Of a stretch of DNA of 64,000 bases, positions 8,559-17,998 are shown piece by piece. A program made the position numbers and the translations under genes. The notes under the pieces are model-generated. The model saw only the letters and a program-made list of their open reading frames with translations, made no database searches and was not told where the DNA came from. The number at the start of each line of letters is the position of its first letter. The first letter of the stretch is position 1. This DNA is from Methylocystis iwaonis. Its GTDB lineage: Bacteria > Pseudomonadota > Alphaproteobacteria > Rhizobiales > Beijerinckiaceae. Where the stretch lies: assembly GCF_027925385.1 (NCBI RefSeq), contig NZ_AP027142.1:1160001-1224000 (forward strand). The letters run 5' to 3'.

Positions 8559-9682
8559 GCGCGCTCGCCGGCCCCGGCGCCATCCGCATCGGCGCGGACG
8601 TCGATACGGATGGGCGCGTCGTCTCGGTGTTCGTGAATTCGAGCCGGCCGGCGGGAATCGCGCGTATCTTTCGGGGGCGCGGCCCGCAAGAAGTCCCCCA
8701 GCTCGCCGGCCAGCTCTTCAGCCTGTGCGGTTTTTCACATGGAGCCGCGGCGCAGCTCGCTATCGCCGCCGCGCGGGACGAAGCGTTGAGCGACGCCGCG
8801 CAATTCTCTGTCACGATCGGCCTTGCCGCCGAACAGGCTGTTGAATCGCTTCGCTCGCTGGCCCTCGGCTGGCCGCAGGCGGGCGAGTCGATGGATATGG
8901 CGCCCGCCGCCGCGCCTCTACGCGAGGCCATGAGCGCGGCGCGTCTCGTCATGGCCATTGCGGCGCGCGGGGAGGCCTGGGCGCAGCGCGCCGAGCTTGG
9001 CGCGCCGGTAAAGGCCATCGAGGACGGCGCGCGGTCCCTGGGCCTGCGTTGCGAGGCGCCGGATGCGCCCGAGCGCGAGAGCTTCCTGGCGGCGGTCATG
9101 GCGCAAGCCCAGGCCGACGCCTTCCTGCGCCCGCACGCGCCCGACGCCTTGGCGGCGGCGGACGACGCCAGTGTCATCGAGTGCTTGCGTAAGGGCCGGG
9201 ATCATTTCGCCGCCTCTCCAACCTTGCCGCATCGCATCGTGGAGACGGGGGCTTTCGCCCGGCATTGGCGGGAGACAGAGAGCGGCGGTTCGGCGGTCGC
9301 AGCGCGCTTGGCGGCGCGGTTGATCGCCATCGGCGAGGCGCTGGACATTCTGCGTCGCGCGCTGTCGCGGGGCGAGGCCGACATGAGCGGCGCCGCCGTC
9401 CTTTGCCCGCTTGGCGCGGAAGAAGGCTTCGCCGCCGTCGAGACCGCGCGCGGGCGCCTCTATCACTGGGCGCGCCTCGACGACGCCTTGCGCGTGCGCG
9501 ACTATGCGCTGCTCGCGCCGACCGAGTGGAATTTCCATCCGGCGGGCCCCTTCGCGGCGGCGCTGCTTGGCGCTCCAATCGGCTTTGGCCCCGAGGCGCG
9601 GCTGCGCATTCGGCGCCTTGCCGCCGTCTTCGACCCTTGCGTCGCCTTTCAGGTCGAGCTGCGCGAGCCGCTTCATGCATGA
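8555..9682 (+). CDS. hupK: HupK, degenerate large-subunit-like scaffold
   Basis: A 375-residue HupK protein, distantly related to the hydrogenase large subunit. The metal-binding motifs are reduced: LCGFSHG near the N-terminus (residues about 55-61) in place of RICGVC, and FDPCVAF near the C-terminus in place of DPCxxC. In rhizobia HupK is thought to act as a scaffold for building the active-site ligands before transfer to HupL. It starts at the ATG overlapping the hupJ stop; the reading frame open further upstream is inside hupJ. The stop overlaps hypA by 8 bases. Confidence 0.9.
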   Translation: MSALAGPGAIRIGADVDTDGRVVSVFVNSSRPAGIARIFRGRGPQEVPQLAGQLFSLCGFSHGAAAQLAIAAARDEALSDAAQFSVTIGLAAEQAVESLRSLALGWPQAGESMDMAPAAAPLREAMSAARLVMAIAARGEAWAQRAELGAPVKAIEDGARSLGLRCEAPDAPERESFLAAVMAQAQADAFLRPHAPDALAAADDASVIECLRKGRDHFAASPTLPHRIVETGAFARHWRETESGGSAVAARLAARLIAIGEALDILRRALSRGEADMSGAAVLCPLGAEEGFAAVETARGRLYHWARLDDALRVRDYALLAPTEWNFHPAGPFAAALLGAPIGFGPEARLRIRRLAAVFDPCVAFQVELREPLHA

Positions 9683-10016
9683 GATGGCGCTGACGGAAAG
9701 CATCGTCGACATCGTCTGCGAGGAGGCGCGCAAGCAGGGCTTCGGCAAGGTGCGCGTCGTGCGGCTCAAGGTCGGCGCCATGGCGCATGTCGAGCCCGAG
9801 GCTTTGCGCTTTTGCTTCGACGCCGTTTCGCACGGCACGGTGGCTGACGGCGCGACTCTGGACATCATCCGTGCGCCGGGCGAAGGTTGGTGTCTCGACT
9901 GCGGCAAGACGGTGCCGCTCGACGAGCGCTTCGGCGCCTGCCCCGAATGCGGCAGGCGGCATGTGCAGATGACCTCGGGCGACGAGTTGCGCATCGAGGA
10001 GTTGGAGGTCGACTAA
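9675..10016 (+). CDS. hypA: Nickel metallochaperone HypA
   Basis: A 113-residue HypA. The N-terminal MHEMALT supplies the amino group and His2 that bind nickel. Two CxxC pairs (CLDCGK and CPECGR, about 74-95) form the structural zinc site. It works with HypB to load nickel into HupL. The start overlaps the hupK end, and the stop overlaps the hypB ATG by one base (TAATG). Confidence 0.96.
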   Translation: MHEMALTESIVDIVCEEARKQGFGKVRVVRLKVGAMAHVEPEALRFCFDAVSHGTVADGATLDIIRAPGEGWCLDCGKTVPLDERFGACPECGRRHVQMTSGDELRIEELEVD

Positions 10017-10948
10017 TGTGCACAGTGTGCGGCTGCGGAACGGCGACGGTCGAAGGCGAGAAGACGGGCGCGGACAAGCACGCGGCTGATCACCATCATC
10101 ATCACGACCATGCGCATGATCATGACCATGGGCATCATCACCATGGCCATGATCACGACCACCATCATCATCACGATGACGCGCATGACGACCATCACGA
10201 TCATGCGCATGGCGAGGCCATCGATTTCGGCGCCGGCGCGGCGGGCGTGCATGTCCCCGGCCTGAGCCAGGAGCGCATCGTCCGCATCGAGCGCGACATT
10301 CTTTCCAAGAATGACGCCTATGCGCGGGGCAATCGCGCGGTCTTTGCGCAGAAAGGCGTGCTGGCGCTGAACCTTGTTTCCAGCCCCGGCTCGGGCAAGA
10401 CGACGCTGCTGGTGCGCGCCATCAACGATTTGAAGGAAAAAGCCGCCGTCGCCGTCATCGAGGGCGATCAGCAGACGTCGAATGACGCCGAGCGTATTCG
10501 CGCCACAGGCGCGCCCGCTATTCAGATCAACACCGGCAAGGGCTGCCATCTCGACGCGCATATGGTCGGCCATGCGCTCGAGAGCCTCGATCTGAAAAAA
10601 GGCGGCGTGCTGTTTATCGAGAATGTCGGCAATCTTGTTTGCCCGGCGGCCTTCGATCTCGGCGAGGCGCATAAGGTCGTGGTGCTTTCCGTGACGGAAG
10701 GCGAGGACAAGCCGCTCAAATATCCGGATATGTTCGCGGCCGCCGATCTCATGCTGCTGAACAAGTCCGATCTGCTGCCGCATCTTTCTTTCGACGTCGG
10801 CAAATGTCTCGCCAATGCGCTGAAGGTCAATCCGCACCTGCAGACGCTTGTCGTCTCCGCGCAGACCGGCGAGGGAATGGCGGCGCTCTACGCCTGGATC
10901 GAGGCCCGCGCCGCGCACGCCGCCGCCGGCGCCGCAACAGCGGGCTGA
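10016..10948 (+). CDS. hypB: Nickel-inserting GTPase HypB with His-rich domain
   Basis: A 310-residue HypB. Residues 1-8 carry the CTVCGCG high-affinity nickel motif. Residues about 22-66 are a His/Asp stretch with roughly 25 histidines, the nickel-storage domain found in rhizobial HypB. The GTPase core follows: P-loop SSPGSGKTT, then [15 protein letters not shown] and NKSD. GTP hydrolysis drives nickel delivery through HypA. hypF starts 5 bases after the stop. Confidence 0.97.
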   Translation: MCTVCGCGTATVEGEKTGADKHAADHHHHHDHAHDHDHGHHHHGHDHDHHHHHDDAHDDHHDHAHGEAIDFGAGAAGVHVPGLSQERIVRIERDILSKNDAYARGNRAVFAQKGVLALNLVSSPGSGKTTLLVRAINDLKEKAAVAVIEGDQQTSNDAERIRATGAPAIQINTGKGCHLDAHMVGHALESLDLKKGGVLFIENVGNLVCPAAFDLGEAHKVVVLSVTEGEDKPLKYPDMFAAADLMLLNKSDLLPHLSFDVGKCLANALKVNPHLQTLVVSAQTGEGMAALYAWIEARAAHAAAGAATAG

Positions 10949-10953
10949 GAGGC

Positions 10954-13245
10954 ATGAGCGTCGTCGCGGCCACGGGCGCTTCGCGCGAGCCGAGCGCGCG
11001 GCTGCGTATCCGGCTGCGTGGGGCGGTGCAGGGCGTGGGCTTCCGACCCTTCGCCTATGGCCTCGCCGCGCGTTACGGCTTGAGCGGCTTCGCGCTGAAC
11101 GACGGCGAGGGCCTGCTGCTCGAAATCGAAGGCGCGCGGCACGAGGATTTTTTATCGGCGCTGCGCCGGGAGAAGCCGCCGCTCGCGACAATCGACTCGA
11201 TCGACGTCGAGCGCATCGATTTATGTGGCGACAGCGATTTCTCGATCCGCGAAAGCGCGGGCGGGCGAAGCCAGACGCGCATCGTCGCGGACGCGGCGAC
11301 TTGCGAGGCTTGCCTCGACGAGCTTTTCGACGCGACGAGCCGCTTTCACCTTTATCCCTTCATCACCTGCACGCATTGCGGGCCACGCTTCACCATTTCG
11401 TCGTCGCTGCCTTATGACCGCCCGCAGACCTCTATGGCGCCCTTCGCCATGTGTGCGGATTGCGCGCGCGACTATGCCGATCCGCGCAGCCGGCGCTTCC
11501 ATGCCGAGACGATTGCCTGCCCGACATGCGGCCCGCGGCTCGATGTCGAGCCCGGCGTCATTGTGGAGCGGATACGCGCCGGCGCCATCGTCGCGGTGAA
11601 AGGGATCGGCGGCTATCATCTCATGTGCGACGCGCGCAATGCGGGGGCCGTCGCCGAACTGCGCCGCCGCAAGGAACGCGACGCCAAGCCCTTCGCCATC
11701 ATGGCGGCTAACGCCGCGTCGCTCGCACTTTTCGCCGAGCCGACCGAGGCCGAGCTCGATCTGATCCAGCATCGGGCGCGGCCGATCGTCGTGGTGAAAT
11801 CGAGAGGAACGCCTGCGCCCGCCATTGCGCCGCGTCTTACGCGCATCGGCGTCATGCTGCCTTATGCGCCTTTGCATCATTTGCTGTTTCACGCGGCGGC
11901 GGGTTTTCCTGCCGGGCGCGACTGGCGCGAGGAAGCGAATGATTTCGTCATCGTCGCGACGAGCGCCAATCCGGGCGGCGAGCCGCTGGTGGTCGATGAC
12001 GCAGACGCGCGCCGCAGGCTGTCCTCCATCGCTGACCTCATTGTCGGCCACGATCGCGCCATCGTCGTGCGCGCCGATGATTCCGTCGCTGCGGTCGTCG
12101 ACTGCGCGCCCGCCTTTCTGCGGCGCGCGCGCGGCTATACGCCCGACCCGATCGATCTTGGCGCAGACGGGCCATGCGTCGTCGCCTTGGGCGCGCATCT
12201 CAAGACAACTGTGACGGTGACGCGCGGGCGCGAGGCTTTTGTTTCGCAGCATATCGGCGATCTGGATGACGCAGAGAGCGTGCGGTTCTTTGATGAGACC
12301 CTGCGCCATCTCCTCTCGATACTCGACGTCACGCCGGAAGCCGTCGCCTGCGATCTTCATCCTGATTTTTATTCCACACGCCTCGCGGAGGAGATGGAAC
12401 TGCCGCTATTGCGCGCCCAGCATCACGCGGCGCATGTTGCAGCGATCGCGGCGGAGCATGGCGTTTCGGGGCCGGCGCTCGGCGTGGCGCTCGACGGCTA
12501 TGGCATGGGCGACGATCGCGGCGCCTGGGGCGGCGAATTGATGCGCGTCGACGGGTCGACATGGACGCGCCTCGGCCATCTCGCGCCGCTCGCGCTGCCG
12601 GGCGGCGACCGCGCCGCGCGCGAGCCCTGGCGCATGGGGATGGCGGCACTAGCAGCTATCGGGCGTCTCGAACTCGCCGAGCGCTTGTTTCCCGAGGCGG
12701 CGCTCGCCGATAAGATCGCCGAGAGCCTGCGTCGCGGCATGGCGCCGAAAACCACCAGCATGGGGCGCCTCTTCGATGCGGCGGCGGCGCTCGCAGGCGT
12801 CTGCCTTGAACAGCGTTACGAGGGACAGGCGGCGATGGAATTCGAAGCGCTTGTCGAAGCGCCGCGTACATTGCCGGGCGCTTTCGCCCTTCGTGACGGC
12901 GTTCTCGATTTCTCGCCACTCCTGTCCCTCATCGCAACCGAGCGACCAAGCCCGCGCGAGGCCGCAGAATTTTTCCACGGCGCGCTGATAGAGGGTTGCG
13001 CCGAATGGATTGCCGCTACGGCGCAAGCGCAGGGGCATTCGCGTGTGGCGCTCGGGGGCGGCTGCATGATGAACCGGATTCTGGCCGAGGGCCTCGTCGA
13101 GGCCCTGCGCTTGCGGGGGCTTTTTCCTTTGCTGGCGCGGGCCGTTCCATGCAATGACGGCGGCCTGTCGCTGGGACAGGCCGCGATGGCGCGCGCCGCT
13201 TTCGCGGCCGCCGAGAGAGAGAAAGAGAGCGCGGCATGTGCCTAG
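10954..13245 (+). CDS. hypF: Carbamoyltransferase HypF
   Basis: A 763-residue HypF, which turns carbamoyl phosphate into the thiocarbamate on HypE that becomes cyanide ligand. The order is as expected: acylphosphatase domain with GAVQGVGFRPF (about 24-34), two zinc fingers (CEACLDE, CTHCGPRF, CADCARD, CPTCGPRL; about 110-195), a YrdC-like domain, and a Kae1-like domain with metal-binding histidines and the GGGCMMN motif near the C-terminus. The ATG at 10954 is preceded by a purine-rich GAGAGG. It overlaps hypC by 10 bases. Confidence 0.96.
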   Translation: MSVVAATGASREPSARLRIRLRGAVQGVGFRPFAYGLAARYGLSGFALNDGEGLLLEIEGARHEDFLSALRREKPPLATIDSIDVERIDLCGDSDFSIRESAGGRSQTRIVADAATCEACLDELFDATSRFHLYPFITCTHCGPRFTISSSLPYDRPQTSMAPFAMCADCARDYADPRSRRFHAETIACPTCGPRLDVEPGVIVERIRAGAIVAVKGIGGYHLMCDARNAGAVAELRRRKERDAKPFAIMAANAASLALFAEPTEAELDLIQHRARPIVVVKSRGTPAPAIAPRLTRIGVMLPYAPLHHLLFHAAAGFPAGRDWREEANDFVIVATSANPGGEPLVVDDADARRRLSSIADLIVGHDRAIVVRADDSVAAVVDCAPAFLRRARGYTPDPIDLGADGPCVVALGAHLKTTVTVTRGREAFVSQHIGDLDDAESVRFFDETLRHLLSILDVTPEAVACDLHPDFYSTRLAEEMELPLLRAQHHAAHVAAIAAEHGVSGPALGVALDGYGMGDDRGAWGGELMRVDGSTWTRLGHLAPLALPGGDRAAREPWRMGMAALAAIGRLELAERLFPEAALADKIAESLRRGMAPKTTSMGRLFDAAAALAGVCLEQRYEGQAAMEFEALVEAPRTLPGAFALRDGVLDFSPLLSLIATERPSPREAAEFFHGALIEGCAEWIAATAQAQGHSRVALGGGCMMNRILAEGLVEALRLRGLFPLLARAVPCNDGGLSLGQAAMARAAFAAAEREKESAACA

Positions 13246-13460
13246 CCGTTCCCGTGCGCGTCACCGAGCTGCTGCCCGATCAGATGGCGAAAGTATCGCT
13301 CGACGGCGTTTCCAAGAGCATATCGATCGCGCTGGTCGATGATGTGTCGGTTGGCGATTATGTGATCCTGCATGTTGGCTTCGCGCTTTCCAAGGTCGAC
13401 GCCGAGGAAGCCGAGCGCACGCTCGCCATGATCCGCGATTTCGCCGGAATGAACCCATGA
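13236..13460 (+). CDS. hypC: Hydrogenase assembly chaperone HypC
   Basis: A 74-residue HypC beginning MCLAVPV, with the essential Cys2. It carries the Fe(CN)2CO unit with HypD to the large subunit. It overlaps hypF by 10 bases and hypD by 4. Its length is normal for the family, unlike the longer HupF at 6245. Confidence 0.96.
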   Translation: MCLAVPVRVTELLPDQMAKVSLDGVSKSISIALVDDVSVGDYVILHVGFALSKVDAEEAERTLAMIRDFAGMNP

Positions 13461-14581
13461 AATATGTCGACGAGTTTCGCGACGGCGACTTGGCGCGCGG
13501 TCTCGCGCGCAGCCTCGCGACTTCGGCGCGCGACGACCGCGAGTATCGCTTCATGGAATTTTGCGGCGGTCATACCCACGCCATTTCGCGTTACGGGCTT
13601 GAAGATCTGCTGCCGCCCAATATTCGCATGATCCATGGGCCCGGATGCCCCGTCTGCGTTTTGCCTGTGGGGCGCATCGATGCGGCGATTGCGCTCGCGC
13701 GCGATCCGAAGGTGACCCTCTGCACTTATGCGGACCTCATGCGCGTGCCGGCCTCGGGCGGCATGAGCCTCATAAAGGCGAAGGCGGCGGGCGCCGACAT
13801 CCGCATGGTTTATTCAACCCTCGACGCCATTCGCATCGCCGAGGCCGAGCCGTCTCGCGAAGTCGTGTTCTTCGCCATCGGCTTCGAGACGACCACGCCG
13901 CCGACGGCGCTGGCCATCAGGCTTGCCGCGCAAAAGAAGCTTTCGAACTTCTCCGTCTTTTGCAACCATGTGCTGACGCCCGCCGCCATGCGCGCGATCC
14001 TCGCTGGGGAAGGCGAGGGCGTGGAGATCGACGGTTTTGTGGGGCCCTCGCATGTTTCCGCCGTCATCGGCGTGCGGCCCTATCAATTCGCCGCGCAGCA
14101 ATTCAACAAGCCGATCGTGATCGCGGGCTTTGAGCCGCTTGATGTGATGCAGTCCATTTTGATGCTGGTGCGCCAGTTGAACGAGGGCCGCTGCGAGGTC
14201 GAGAACCAATATGGCCGGGCCGTCACGCACGAGGGCAATCTCAAAGCGCAGGCCGAAGTCGCCGATATTTTCGAGCTTCGCGACTCCTTCGAGTGGCGCG
14301 GGCTCGGTGAAGTTCCGGCGAGCGCTCTGCGGCTGCGCGCGGCTTATGCGGATTATGACGCAGAGCGCCGCTTCGGCGTCACGACGCCTAGCGCCAAGGA
14401 CAATCCCGCCTGCGAATGCGGCGCGATCCTGCGCGGCGCCAAGCGGCCGCATGATTGTAAGCTGTTCGGCACGGTCTGCACGCCGGAAACGCCAATGGGC
14501 TCCTGCATGGTATCGTCCGAGGGCGCCTGCGCCGCGCAATGGACCTATCGCCGCTTCGACACGCAGAGGGTTGCGTCGTGA
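13457..14581 (+). CDS. hypD: Iron-ligand assembly protein HypD
   Basis: A 374-residue HypD. The conserved FCGGHTH (about 35-41), GPGCPVC (about 62-68) and the C-terminal CECG...CKLFGTVCTP...GSCMVSSEGAC cysteine set, which holds a [4Fe-4S] cluster, are all present. It is the scaffold on which CN and CO are attached to iron. ATGA overlap with hypC; GTGA overlap with hypE. Confidence 0.97.
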   Translation: MKYVDEFRDGDLARGLARSLATSARDDREYRFMEFCGGHTHAISRYGLEDLLPPNIRMIHGPGCPVCVLPVGRIDAAIALARDPKVTLCTYADLMRVPASGGMSLIKAKAAGADIRMVYSTLDAIRIAEAEPSREVVFFAIGFETTTPPTALAIRLAAQKKLSNFSVFCNHVLTPAAMRAILAGEGEGVEIDGFVGPSHVSAVIGVRPYQFAAQQFNKPIVIAGFEPLDVMQSILMLVRQLNEGRCEVENQYGRAVTHEGNLKAQAEVADIFELRDSFEWRGLGEVPASALRLRAAYADYDAERRFGVTTPSAKDNPACECGAILRGAKRPHDCKLFGTVCTPETPMGSCMVSSEGACAAQWTYRRFDTQRVAS

Positions 14582-15621
14582 CCAAGACTTATCGTCGCAA
14601 GCTCGATATCGGCAATGGCCGCGTTGATCTCTCGCATGGCGCCGGCGGGCGGGCGATGGCGCAGCTCATCGCCGACATTTTCCACACGGCGCTCGACAAC
14701 GACTGGCTGCGGCAGGGCAATGATCAGTCCGTCTTCGAGGCGCCCAAAGGCCGCATGGCGATGACGACCGACGCCTTTGTTGTTTCGCCGCTGTTCTTCC
14801 CCGGCGGCGACATCGGTTCGCTCGCGGTGCATGGCGCGGTGAACGATATCGCCATGTCGGGCGCCAAGCCGCTGTATCTCTCGGCGAGCTTCATCATCGA
14901 GGAAGGTTTTCCGCTTTCCGATCTCGCGCGTATCGCGGAGAGCATGGGCGCGGCGTCGCGCGCGGCGGGCGTTCCCGTGATTACCGGTGACACCAAGGTC
15001 GTCGAGCGCGGCAAGGCGGATGGCGTCTTCATCACCACGACAGGCGTCGGCGCCGTTCCCGAAGGGCTTGACCTTTCCGGCGACAAGGCGCGGCCGGGGG
15101 ATGTTCTGCTGGTCTCCGGCTCGATCGGTGATCACGGCGTCGCCGTGATGTCGAAGCGCGAGAATCTGGAGTTCGACTGTGAGATCTTGTCGGACTCCGC
15201 CGCGCTGCATGGGCTCGTCGCGGATATGGTCGCGGCGGCGGGCGCCGCGCTGCGGCTGATGCGCGATCCGACGCGCGGCGGCCTCGCCGCGACCTTGAAC
15301 GAGATCGCGCAGCAGTCGCGGGTTGGTTTTCGTATCGAGGAAGCGGCCATTCCGGTGAAGCCGGAAGTCGCCGCCGCCTGCGAGCTGCTTGGTCTTGATC
15401 CGCTGAATGTCGCCAATGAGGGCAAGCTGATCGCCGTCGTCGCCCCGGAGGCCGCGCCGGCGCTACTCGAGGCGATGCGCGCCCATCCGCTCGGTCGCGA
15501 CGCCGCGATCATCGGCGCCGCGGTCGAGGATGAGCGGCGCTTCGTGCAGATGACATCGTCCTTCGGCGGCGCGCGCATTGTGGATTGGCTTGCGGGCGAG
15601 CAGCTTCCGCGGATTTGTTAG
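14578..15621 (+). CDS. hypE: Hydrogenase maturation protein HypE
   Basis: A 347-residue HypE of the PurM/AIR-synthase fold. It dehydrates the thiocarbamate on its C-terminal cysteine; the tail ends PRIC as required. The LSHGAGGRAM and GDTKVVERG motifs bind ATP. I chose the GTG at 14578, which overlaps the hypD stop like the other junctions; an ATG 39 bases upstream is also in frame. This is the last gene of the cluster, and no hypX follows. Confidence 0.95.
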   Translation: MTKTYRRKLDIGNGRVDLSHGAGGRAMAQLIADIFHTALDNDWLRQGNDQSVFEAPKGRMAMTTDAFVVSPLFFPGGDIGSLAVHGAVNDIAMSGAKPLYLSASFIIEEGFPLSDLARIAESMGAASRAAGVPVITGDTKVVERGKADGVFITTTGVGAVPEGLDLSGDKARPGDVLLVSGSIGDHGVAVMSKRENLEFDCEILSDSAALHGLVADMVAAAGAALRLMRDPTRGGLAATLNEIAQQSRVGFRIEEAAIPVKPEVAAACELLGLDPLNVANEGKLIAVVAPEAAPALLEAMRAHPLGRDAAIIGAAVEDERRFVQMTSSFGGARIVDWLAGEQLPRIC

Positions 15622-15639
15622 AGCGGCTTGCTGGGGGAT

Positions 15640-15743
15640 GTCATTCCCGGCGGGCTGAAAGCCCGACCGGGAATCCAGAGCCTCAAGAGCGCTGGTTTGG
15701 CTCTGGTTTCCCGATCGCTCGCTTCGCGAGCGTCGGGAATGAC
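15640..15743. repeat. Palindromic repeat (family B) after hypE
   Basis: Begins GTCATTCCC-type sequence and ends GGGAATGACA, with internal CGATCGCTCGCTTCGCGAGCG. A second member is at 58926-59030. It lies between convergent hypE and the TonB receptor gene, where it could help end transcription from both sides. No typical T-run follows. Confidence 0.85.
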
Positions 15744-15768
15744 AGTGAGCCATCGAGCCTCAACTCAC

Positions 15769-17982
15769 TCAGAACGTCGCCTTCACCGCCAAATACATGC
15801 TGCGCCCCGGCTCGGGGAAGCCGTCGGTCAGAACGTAGAGCTGGTCGAAGAGATTGCGCACGCCGGCGGTCACTTTGAAATTGCTGGTCACCTGATAATC
15901 GGCGTTGAAGTTCGTCAGGAAATAGGCCCCCGTGCGGTAGTAGGATTGCGTATTCTGATAAGCCGTCCAGCGGCTGCTGGCGATTTCGATATTCGGCGTG
16001 AGCGTGATCTCTGGGATGGGGCGGTAGCCGGCATAAAGGAAGAGCTTGATGTCCGGCACGCCGATCGGCTGGAACGTCGGAATATAAGGCGCGTAGACGC
16101 GCCGGCGCATGACCGTAAGATTGCCGCCGAGCGAGAAATCTTCGCGCGGCTCATAATCCACGGAAACCTCTGCGCCAGTGAAACGCCCCGCGCCGACATT
16201 CTGCGATTGCGTGACATTCGGCCCGTAGGCGGGCATGGGCACGTTCTGGATCAGATTTTGAACCCAGCTATGGAACAGATCGACCGTGAGACGCGCATTG
16301 GGCGCAAATTGAGTCGACCAGCCGAGATCGTAATTGACGGCGCGCTCGGGTTGAAGCGTGGGGTTAGAGGTGGCGCCGCCGAAACGCGTGCTGAAGCGCT
16401 CGAACAGCGTCGGGTAGCGCACGCGGTCGGACACGTTAAAATAGACGCGGTCGGCGTCGGTTCCGTTATAGCGCCAGATGACGGCGCCCTGGTAGTTCGG
16501 TGCGCTCATGTCTTTTGGCGTATAGGTGATCGTGCCTTGAGGCAGAGCGAAACCTTGCGCCTGACGCAGATGTCGCCAGTCGTAGCTGAAGCCGCCGACG
16601 ATATCGATGTCCTTGCGCGGATGAAACGTATTCTCGATCGCGACGGAATAAGTGTCTTCCAGGCTCGCGATCACCGGCTGGAAGGAGCAAGGCACATTCG
16701 CCACGCATCCTTTGGGCTTGCCCTGATAATTCGTGCCGTAGTTGTTTTGCCACTCGGTGTGGGTGTCGAGGCGGTAGTAGAATAAGCCCTTGAGCGTATC
16801 GATGTCTTCGAACTGCGTTCCGGCCTCGACTTCGGCGCCGAGCGCGTAATCGGAGTAATGGCTGTCGAAGGATTTGGGCGCCGCTTGGTTGAAGAAGCCG
16901 AAGTTATCAAAGGCGAGGATGGAGTTCTCATATTTGCTCCAATAGCCGCGTGTCTTGACATAAGAGGCGTCGCCGAGCTTCGTCTTCGAGAGGAAGTAGA
17001 GGTTTTGAACGCGCCAGTAAGGCCATTTCCAGTTGTTTTGCGTGTTAATCGGCTGAGAGACATGAAACGGCGCGCCCTTGTCGCCATCCTGCCGCGAAAA
17101 GGTCAGCGAATATTCATCCGTAGCGTTGGGCGTCACGCCAACCTTGGCGTTGACGCTGTAGTCCTGCGTGTAAGACTGGTTGCGGAAGCCCCAGCCTTGG
17201 ATGGGCGTCGAGACATAGCTCGCGGGCAGTAACCAGCCGTCGAACTTCTGCCAGGCGCCACTGAGCTGCGCGTAATAGAGATCCTTCTTCGTGCCGACGA
17301 AACCGTAGTTTTGGACGCCCTGATAGGTACCGTCGCGCCCGAACTCGACACGGCTTCTGAATTCGCTTTCGATCTCGCGCGAGGGTTTGCGCGAAACCAG
17401 ATTGATCTGCCCGCCCATGCCGCCGGGCCCGTCGAGCACAGAGGCATAGCCCTTGGCGATTTGCGCCTCGGCGATGTCCGGCGTCATGAACCGGGCGAAA
17501 TCGAGCCTGTTATCGACAGGGAGCATGACCCGCACGCCATCGACAGTGAGCGGAACCTGCCAGCGATCGAAGCCGCGTACATAAATATTCTGCTCGTTGC
17601 GCGCGGTGCCGGTCGTGTTGGCGTTGACGCCCGGTGCAATATTGATGGCGCGATCTAGCGTGTCGCGCGCGAAGGTTTCGATCTGGCGATTGGTGATCGT
17701 GTAGCCGCCGAAGGCGTCGGTATGCTGCTTGGGCGTCGGCGCGTTATCGGCATTGGCGGGCGCAGCAGATGATGAGGCGCCGTCAGCGCCAGAGCCATTG
17801 CCTTGGCTCGTGGGGCCGGTCGGCGTCGCCAGTCGTCGCTCGCCGACCTTGATCTGGCCGAGCTCGAAAGCCTTTGGCGCGCGAATTTCGATCGGCGGCA
17901 GGGCGGTTTGCGTCAGCGCCGGCGCGCAGAGCGCCAGCAGCAGGCTGCCGGAAAGCGAAGTGGACGTGAGATATCTGGTCAC
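15769..17982 (-). CDS. TonB-dependent outer-membrane receptor
   Basis: A 737-residue receptor. A signal peptide (about 1-26) is followed by a plug domain with ITNRQIETFARDTLDRA and NIYVRGFDR. The GGMGGQINLVSRKPS motif closes the plug, and a 22-strand barrel ends in the C-terminal Phe of outer-membrane proteins. The GTG at 17982 is chosen because it lies 16 bases after the stop of the cytochrome gene and starts a proper signal peptide. It is the last gene of a three-gene minus-strand operon with a periplasmic binding protein and a di-heme protein. The ligand cannot be read from sequence; iron, molybdenum or another metal chelate is possible. Confidence 0.92.
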   Translation of the reverse strand: MTRYLTSTSLSGSLLLALCAPALTQTALPPIEIRAPKAFELGQIKVGERRLATPTGPTSQGNGSGADGASSSAAPANADNAPTPKQHTDAFGGYTITNRQIETFARDTLDRAINIAPGVNANTTGTARNEQNIYVRGFDRWQVPLTVDGVRVMLPVDNRLDFARFMTPDIAEAQIAKGYASVLDGPGGMGGQINLVSRKPSREIESEFRSRVEFGRDGTYQGVQNYGFVGTKKDLYYAQLSGAWQKFDGWLLPASYVSTPIQGWGFRNQSYTQDYSVNAKVGVTPNATDEYSLTFSRQDGDKGAPFHVSQPINTQNNWKWPYWRVQNLYFLSKTKLGDASYVKTRGYWSKYENSILAFDNFGFFNQAAPKSFDSHYSDYALGAEVEAGTQFEDIDTLKGLFYYRLDTHTEWQNNYGTNYQGKPKGCVANVPCSFQPVIASLEDTYSVAIENTFHPRKDIDIVGGFSYDWRHLRQAQGFALPQGTITYTPKDMSAPNYQGAVIWRYNGTDADRVYFNVSDRVRYPTLFERFSTRFGGATSNPTLQPERAVNYDLGWSTQFAPNARLTVDLFHSWVQNLIQNVPMPAYGPNVTQSQNVGAGRFTGAEVSVDYEPREDFSLGGNLTVMRRRVYAPYIPTFQPIGVPDIKLFLYAGYRPIPEITLTPNIEIASSRWTAYQNTQSYYRTGAYFLTNFNADYQVTSNFKVTAGVRNLFDQLYVLTDGFPEPGRSMYLAVKATF

Positions 17983-17998
17983 GCGCGCCCCCCGGCCG

